Shown here: positions 6,707 through 10,379 of the stretch, piece after piece | Layout: every line of letters starts with the position of its first letter | Position numbering within the stretch: the stretch's first letter is position 1 | Assembly: GCA_030613745.1 (NCBI GenBank) | Contig: JAUWLK010000073.1 | Span: forward strand, 1-10,379 | Direction: 5' to 3' | DNA from: Flavobacteriaceae bacterium | GTDB taxonomy: Bacteria; Bacteroidota; Bacteroidia; Flavobacteriales; Flavobacteriaceae | DNA: 10,379 nucleotides | Made by a program: the position numbers and the translations under genes | The notes under the pieces: model-generated | The model's input: only the letters and a program-made list of their open reading frames with translations | Databases searched by the model: none | Told to the model about the DNA's origin: nothing

Positions 6707-7081
6707 ATGATATTAGAAAATTTTTATACAATAAAATCTAATCAAATTAGCGAAGATAAAATTAACCATATTTTTGAAATTGAAGTTAATAATAAACATG
6801 TAATTTTTAAAGGACATTTCCCAGATAATCCTGTTATGCCTGGTGTTTGTATGATGCAAATTATTAAAGAAATAACTGAATCAATTGTTGGTAAAAAATT
6901 ATTTATGGAGAAATGTTCGAATGTTAAATTTTTAGCAATAATAAATCCTGATAAAACACCTGAATTAACATTAGAATTGCAAATAATTGAAACTGATAGT
7001 AAAGTTAAAGTAAAAAATACGACAAAATTTGAAAATACTGTAGCTTTAAAATTATCAGCACAGTATCAAATTTTGATTTAA
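6707..7081 (+). CDS. FabZ/ApeI-like hot-dog fold 3-hydroxyacyl-ACP dehydratase
   Basis: A 124-residue single hot-dog domain. The FabZ signature is clear: G-H37-F-P-D-N-P-V-M-P-G-V, with His37 the expected catalytic histidine. In FabZ the second catalytic residue is a Glu in LEAxAQ; here the aligned segment reads M-M-Q51-I-I-K-E, so a Gln occupies that position. The neighbouring E54 might not compensate, since it is one helical turn further. The enzyme would convert 3-hydroxyacyl-ACP to the trans-2-enoyl-ACP, producing the conjugated double bonds when no enoyl reductase follows. A thioesterase-like role is an alternative, as some hot-dog proteins in these clusters lack the acid. The protein is shorter than typical FabZ (about 150 residues). 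No Shine-Dalgarno is visible; an A-rich leader precedes the ATG at 6707. It is separated by 14 bp from the next gene. Confidence 0.87.
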   Translation: MILENFYTIKSNQISEDKINHIFEIEVNNKHVIFKGHFPDNPVMPGVCMMQIIKEITESIVGKKLFMEKCSNVKFLAIINPDKTPELTLELQIIETDSKVKVKNTTKFENTVALKLSAQYQILI

Positions 7082-7095
7082 TAAATTCTTTAATT

Positions 7096-7590
7096 ATGAA
7101 ATTGTCATTTTTATTTTTAAGTATTTTTATTTTATCCATAAAACCAGAGATAGCCGATGTTCGAATTAATTATAAAGAAGCGGTAGTTTCTAAATCAAAA
7201 GCATTTTTACTTAGTAACGATTTAAAAGGTATAACAAAAAATGACGACCAAAGGTTAGTTGCTTATAAAGGAGCTACAACTGCATTGACAGCTAAATATC
7301 AAAAAGGAGCAAAATTAAAAGGAGAAACTTTCAAAAAGGGAGTTGAATTGATTGAATATGCTGTTGTACAAAGTTCATCTGATATTGAAATACGATTTGT
7401 ACGTTTAAGTATACAGCAAAATAGTCCTAAGTTTTTAAAATATAATGGTGATATTGAGGTTGATAAAAATTTTATTTTAAAGAATTTTAATCAAATAAAA
7501 TCTACGGAATTAAAAGAATATTTAAAAGTTTATATTTTAGAATCAGAAAATTTTAAAGAAGATGAAAAAAATGTAATTTTGGCTGAGTGA
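7096..7590 (+). CDS. small exported protein of unknown function
   Basis: A 164-residue protein that I do not assign to a named family. Residues 1 to about 20 form a hydrophobic signal peptide (M-K-L-S-F-L-F-L-S-I-F-I-L-S-I). The mature part is Lys-rich and looks mostly helical, with a run of residues such as 'DQRLVAYKGATTALTAKYQKG' split by 'VELIEYAVVQSSSDIEIRFVRLSIQQ', which resembles the architecture of small periplasmic helical-repeat proteins. There are no cysteines, no metal-binding motif and no membrane segment after the signal. Codon use matches the neighbours and it lies 14 bp after the dehydratase and 15 bp before the glycosyltransferase, so it belongs to the operon. A periplasmic accessory role in product handling is a guess from location. 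Confidence 0.75.
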   Translation: MKLSFLFLSIFILSIKPEIADVRINYKEAVVSKSKAFLLSNDLKGITKNDDQRLVAYKGATTALTAKYQKGAKLKGETFKKGVELIEYAVVQSSSDIEIRFVRLSIQQNSPKFLKYNGDIEVDKNFILKNFNQIKSTELKEYLKVYILESENFKEDEKNVILAE

Positions 7591-7605
7591 TTAAAAATAA
7601 TTAAT

Positions 7606-8784
7606 TTGAACCTTAATATTGATTACCCTTCTTTAATTACAGATTTAAATGTCTGTATAATAATACCCACATACAACAACGATAAAACTCTAAATAGGGT
7701 TATTGATGGAGTTTTGATCTATACAAATCAAATTATTATAGTTGATGATGGAAGTACTGATCAAACTGCTAATATTTTAAAAGCATATTCAAATCTAAAT
7801 CAAATTCAATTTTCTGAAAATAGAGGTAAAGGAACAGCTTTACGTGAAGGTTTTAAAAGAGCTTTGTCGCTAGGCTATGAATACGCCATTACAATTGATT
7901 CTGACGGGCAACACTACCCTGATGACATACCTGTTTTTATAAATAAATTAAAAAAGGATAAACATGTTTTATTTATTGGTTCACGAAACATGACACATGA
8001 CTCAATTCCAAAAGGGAGTAGTTTTGGTAACAAGTTTTCAAATTTTTGGTTTTGGGCAGAAACAGGAATAAAACTAACCGATACACACTCGGGGTTTCGC
8101 TTGTATCCATTAATACCACTATCAAAGATTAATTTTTATACCACTAAATTTGAGTTTGAAATTGAAATTATTGTAAAAGCTGCTTGGCGTGGAGTTACCG
8201 TTAAAAATGTTCCTATTAAAGTTTTGTATGATGAAGAAGAAAGAGTAAGTCATTTTAGACCAATTAAGGATTTTACCCGTATTAGTATATTAAATACCTG
8301 GTTGGTATTAGTTGCTTTTCTTTATATCAAACCAAGAGACTTTTTGTTGAAAATTAAGCGTAAAGGAATTAAGCGTTTTTTAAAAGAAAACATTTTATAT
8401 AATTCTGATTCACCAACCAAAAAAGCCCTTTCTATAGCATTAGGTGTTTTTATTGGAATTGCTCCCTTTTGGGGATTTCAAACTATTTTGGTATTGACTT
8501 TAGCCGTTTTATTGAAATTAAATAAAGTTATTAGTTTTACCTTTTCAAATATTAGTATTCCACCAATGATTCCATTGATTATTTATGGTAGTTTAAAAAT
8601 TGGGTCATGGATTTTAAATAAAAATGAAGAAATTGTATACGAAAATGCTTCTATTGATTTTAATTTTTTATTAAGTTTGGAAGAATATATTATTGGAAGT
8701 TTTGTCTTGGCTTTTGTAAGCTCAATAATATTTGGTATTTCAGGATTTATTATTTTTAAACTAATGAGAAAAAAGGGTGGGTAG
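7606..8784 (+). CDS. family 2 glycosyltransferase fused to C-terminal DUF2062 membrane domain
   Basis: A 392-residue two-domain protein. Residues about 16-230 are a GT-A fold family 2 glycosyltransferase: I-I-I-P-T-Y-N-N at the N-terminus, I-V-D47-D48-G-S-T-D nucleotide-binding motif, D98-S-D100-G-Q-H (DxD metal/sugar-nucleotide motif) and S-G-F-R-L-Y-P. It resembles dolichyl-phosphate-mannose-synthase-like enzymes that use lipid acceptors. Residues about 266-390 are a DUF2062 domain (SIALGVFIGIAPFWGFQT, then SNISIPPMIPLI) with three or so hydrophobic helices, anchoring it in the inner membrane. It probably glycosylates a lipid-like acceptor in this pathway; the sugar and acceptor are unknown. 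No in-frame ATG occurs before about residue 130, inside the GT domain, and a stop lies at 7588-7590. The start is therefore TTG 7606 (ATT 7600 is possible). The end overlaps the exporter start by 8 bp. Confidence 0.9.
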   Translation: MNLNIDYPSLITDLNVCIIIPTYNNDKTLNRVIDGVLIYTNQIIIVDDGSTDQTANILKAYSNLNQIQFSENRGKGTALREGFKRALSLGYEYAITIDSDGQHYPDDIPVFINKLKKDKHVLFIGSRNMTHDSIPKGSSFGNKFSNFWFWAETGIKLTDTHSGFRLYPLIPLSKINFYTTKFEFEIEIIVKAAWRGVTVKNVPIKVLYDEEERVSHFRPIKDFTRISILNTWLVLVAFLYIKPRDFLLKIKRKGIKRFLKENILYNSDSPTKKALSIALGVFIGIAPFWGFQTILVLTLAVLLKLNKVISFTFSNISIPPMIPLIIYGSLKIGSWILNKNEEIVYENASIDFNFLLSLEEYIIGSFVLAFVSSIIFGISGFIIFKLMRKKGG

Positions 8785-10379
8785 TTTATTTTTTAATATA
8801 TATAAAAGCTTAATAAATAAAAAAATATATGTAGTTGGTTTTCTGCTATTACTACTAAGTATTCTTGTGTTTTTTGCTGCAAAGCTTAATTATGAAGAAG
8901 ATATTTCAAAACTAATTCCGCAATCAGAAGAAACTAAAACACTAAACAAAGTTTTAAATAATACTGATTTTTCAGATAAAATAATAGTTAATATAGCTAT
9001 AAAGGAAAGCGGTACTTCTGATAATTTAGTTTCTTATGCTGAAGAAATTATAGATAGTTTACAGCTACATTGCAACGATTATATTTTAAATATTCAAGGA
9101 GAAATATCTAATGATGATATGCTCAAAACCATGGATTTTATTTATAATAATTTACCTCTTTTTATGGAGGAAAAAGATTATCAATATTTAAAAGACAAAT
9201 TTTCAGAGGATAGTTTAGCCTCTGTTGTAAACAATAATTTCAAGACTTTAATTTCTCCGAGTGGACTTATCGCAAAAAATACAATTCGTAAAGACCCTTT
9301 TGGTTTATCTTTTCGTGCATTAAAAAAATTAGAAGATTTAAAACTTACGGATAACTTTGAAATTTATAATGGTTTTTTAATAACAAAAGATAAAAAGAAT
9401 CTTTTATTGTTTATAAAACCAAAATTAGCAACCAATGAAACTGATGCTAATACTAATTTTGTAAATGACTTATATGCAATATCGGATGATTTAAATCAAA
9501 AGTATATAAATACTGTAAAATCAGAGTATTATGGTTCTACGGTTATTGCTGTTGCTAATGCCAGTCAGATCAAAATGGATATAAAGTATACAGTAAGTTT
9601 GGCTCTATTGGTTTTAATTTTTATACTTATTTTCTTTTATAGAAAATTATTTATTCCAATTCTTTTATTTATTCCTACAGTTTTCGGTGCATTAACAGCA
9701 ATGGTTATATTATCAATTATAAGAGAGAATATATCAGCTATTTCACTTGGAATTGGATCAGTATTATTAGGAATTACCCTAGATTATTCTTTACATATTT
9801 TAACCCATTACCGAAATAATAATGATGTTAAACAACTTTATAAAGATGTTACAAAACCAATTTTAATGAGTAGTATAACTACAGCTGTAGCATTTTTATG
9901 TTTATTACTGTTAAGATCACAGGCATTGCAAGATTTAGGAATTTTTGCTGCTATTAGTGTTATCAGTACTTCTGTTTTTGCCTTGTTGATTATCCCATTG
10001 TTTTATAAGCCTAAATTTCAAAAAAATGAGTTGTCGAAAAATTTTATTGAAACGATAGCTAATTATAGTTTTGATAAAAATAAATTCATTTATATAAGTA
10101 TTTTCGTTGTATTGATTCTAAGTTTTTTCACTTTTAAGAATGTTCGTTTTAACAAGGATTTGAATAATATGAATTATCAAAGCGAGACCATACTTGAAGC
10201 TGAAAACAATTTAGATACCATGCTAAGCCTTTCTTCAAAATCAATTTATCTTGTAGCCTATGGTGATGATTTGAATGAAGTTTTAGAAACTAATACCAAA
10301 ATAAATAAGTTTTTACAAAAATTAGAACTTTCAAATGAAATTTTACAATTCAGCTCTAATGGATCTGTGGTATTGTCTG
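8777..10379 (+). CDS. MMPL/RND-family lipid exporter, N-terminal part (3' end outside window)
   Basis: An open frame of about 534 codons running off the right edge. After a short cytoplasmic start comes TM1 (about residues 17-34), then a motif common to these exporters, N-Y-E-E-D-I-S-K-L-I-P, and a periplasmic domain up to about residue 270. A membrane bundle follows (about 272-418) with the signature L-G-I-T-L-D336-Y-S-L-H-I-L-T-H-Y-R, where the Asp is the likely proton-relay residue. A new TM at about 437-455 and N-K-D-L begin the second RND repeat, cut by the window. MMPL proteins export lipids or lipid-like pigments across the inner membrane by proton motive force; one is standard in aryl-polyene/flexirubin clusters. 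A stop at 8765-8767 limits the start; GTG 8777 is the first good codon and overlaps the glycosyltransferase by 8 bp. I followed the frame from 8777 to 10379 and saw no stop. Confidence 0.9.
   Translation, partial: MGSLFFNIYKSLINKKIYVVGFLLLLLSILVFFAAKLNYEEDISKLIPQSEETKTLNKVLNNTDFSDKIIVNIAIKESGTSDNLVSYAEEIIDSLQLHCNDYILNIQGEISNDDMLKTMDFIYNNLPLFMEEKDYQYLKDKFSEDSLASVVNNNFKTLISPSGLIAKNTIRKDPFGLSFRALKKLEDLKLTDNFEIYNGFLITKDKKNLLLFIKPKLATNETDANTNFVNDLYAISDDLNQKYINTVKSEYYGSTVIAVANASQIKMDIKYTVSLALLVLIFILIFFYRKLFIPILLFIPTVFGALTAMVILSIIRENISAISLGIGSVLLGITLDYSLHILTHYRNNNDVKQLYKDVTKPILMSSITTAVAFLCLLLLRSQALQDLGIFAAISVISTSVFALLIIPLFYKPKFQKNELSKNFIETIANYSFDKNKFIYISIFVVLILSFFTFKNVRFNKDLNNMNYQSETILEAENNLDTMLSLSSKSIYLVAYGDDLNEVLETNTKINKFLQKLELSNEILQFSSNGSVVLS

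Larger units (their letters stand above)
2..10379 (+). other. interior of an aryl-polyene/flexirubin-type biosynthetic gene cluster
   Basis: Thirteen co-directional genes, with most junctions overlapping or under 16 bp, combine dedicated ACP, active and inactive ketosynthases, a hot-dog dehydratase, a methyltransferase, a LolA-like carrier, a lipoprotein, a glycosyltransferase and an MMPL exporter. This combination is characteristic of Gram-negative aryl-polyene clusters and their Bacteroidota flexirubin relatives. The aryl-head genes, ketoreductase and DarA/DarB are not visible, so the exact product class stays open. Both ends are cut by the window. Confidence 0.85.

Noticed and set aside
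8785..8830. AT-rich stretch after the glycosyltransferase stop as an intergenic region
   Set aside because: The exporter frame is open from 8768 and reads through this stretch as a plausible N-terminus (F-F-N-I-Y-K-S-L-I-N-K-K), so it is coding.
1..10379. tRNA/rRNA genes, CRISPR arrays, insertion sequences, long repeats
   Set aside because: Looked for and not seen; nearly every base is accounted for by co-directional coding sequence.

Overview
The window is AT-rich DNA (roughly a quarter G+C by eye) from a member of the Bacteroidota, most likely the Flavobacteriaceae. The evidence is the low G+C, strong A/T codon bias, the near absence of Shine-Dalgarno sequences, TAnnTTTG-type promoter-like octamers, and the family content of the genes. 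Every supported gene lies on the + strand and the genes are tightly packed. Most junctions overlap by 1-20 bp or are separated by 3-15 bp, so this looks like one long operon cut at both window edges.

The gene set matches the interior of an aryl-polyene/flexirubin-type pigment biosynthesis cluster. Left block (2-4658): the 3' end of a ketosynthase gene, a SAM-dependent methyltransferase, a short degenerate ketosynthase-like protein, an acyl carrier protein, an intact FabF-like ketosynthase, and a second ketosynthase-fold protein that lacks all three catalytic residues (chain-length-factor-like). Middle block (4652-6657): a membrane-anchored NodB-type polysaccharide deacetylase, a LolA-like periplasmic lipid carrier and a small lipoprotein. 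Right block (6707-10379): a FabZ-like hot-dog dehydratase, a small secreted protein of unknown function, a family 2 glycosyltransferase fused to a DUF2062 membrane domain, and the first ~534 codons of an MMPL/RND-family lipid exporter that runs off the window.

Inferred division of labour: the ACP carries the growing chain; the ketosynthase and its inactive partner(s) extend it; the hot-dog enzyme dehydrates each 3-hydroxy intermediate to build the conjugated polyene; the methyltransferase probably decorates the aryl head. The lipid-like product is then handled at the envelope by the glycosyltransferase, the MMPL exporter, the LolA-like carrier and the lipoprotein. Genes for aryl head supply (ammonia lyase, aryl-CoA/ACP ligase), ketoreductase and the dialkylresorcinol enzymes DarA/DarB are not in this window, so flexirubin cannot be separated from a plain aryl-polyene lipid here.

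The points most worth a second look are the half-length ketosynthase without catalytic residues, two different inactive KS-fold proteins flanking one ACP-KS pair, an Asp where classical O-methyltransferases have their catalytic His, a Gln at the catalytic acid position of the dehydratase, a deacetylase with no obvious substrate, and three coupled genes that must start at TTG or GTG. No RNA genes, mobile elements, CRISPR arrays or long repeats were seen. No gene-free stretch exceeds 70 bases.
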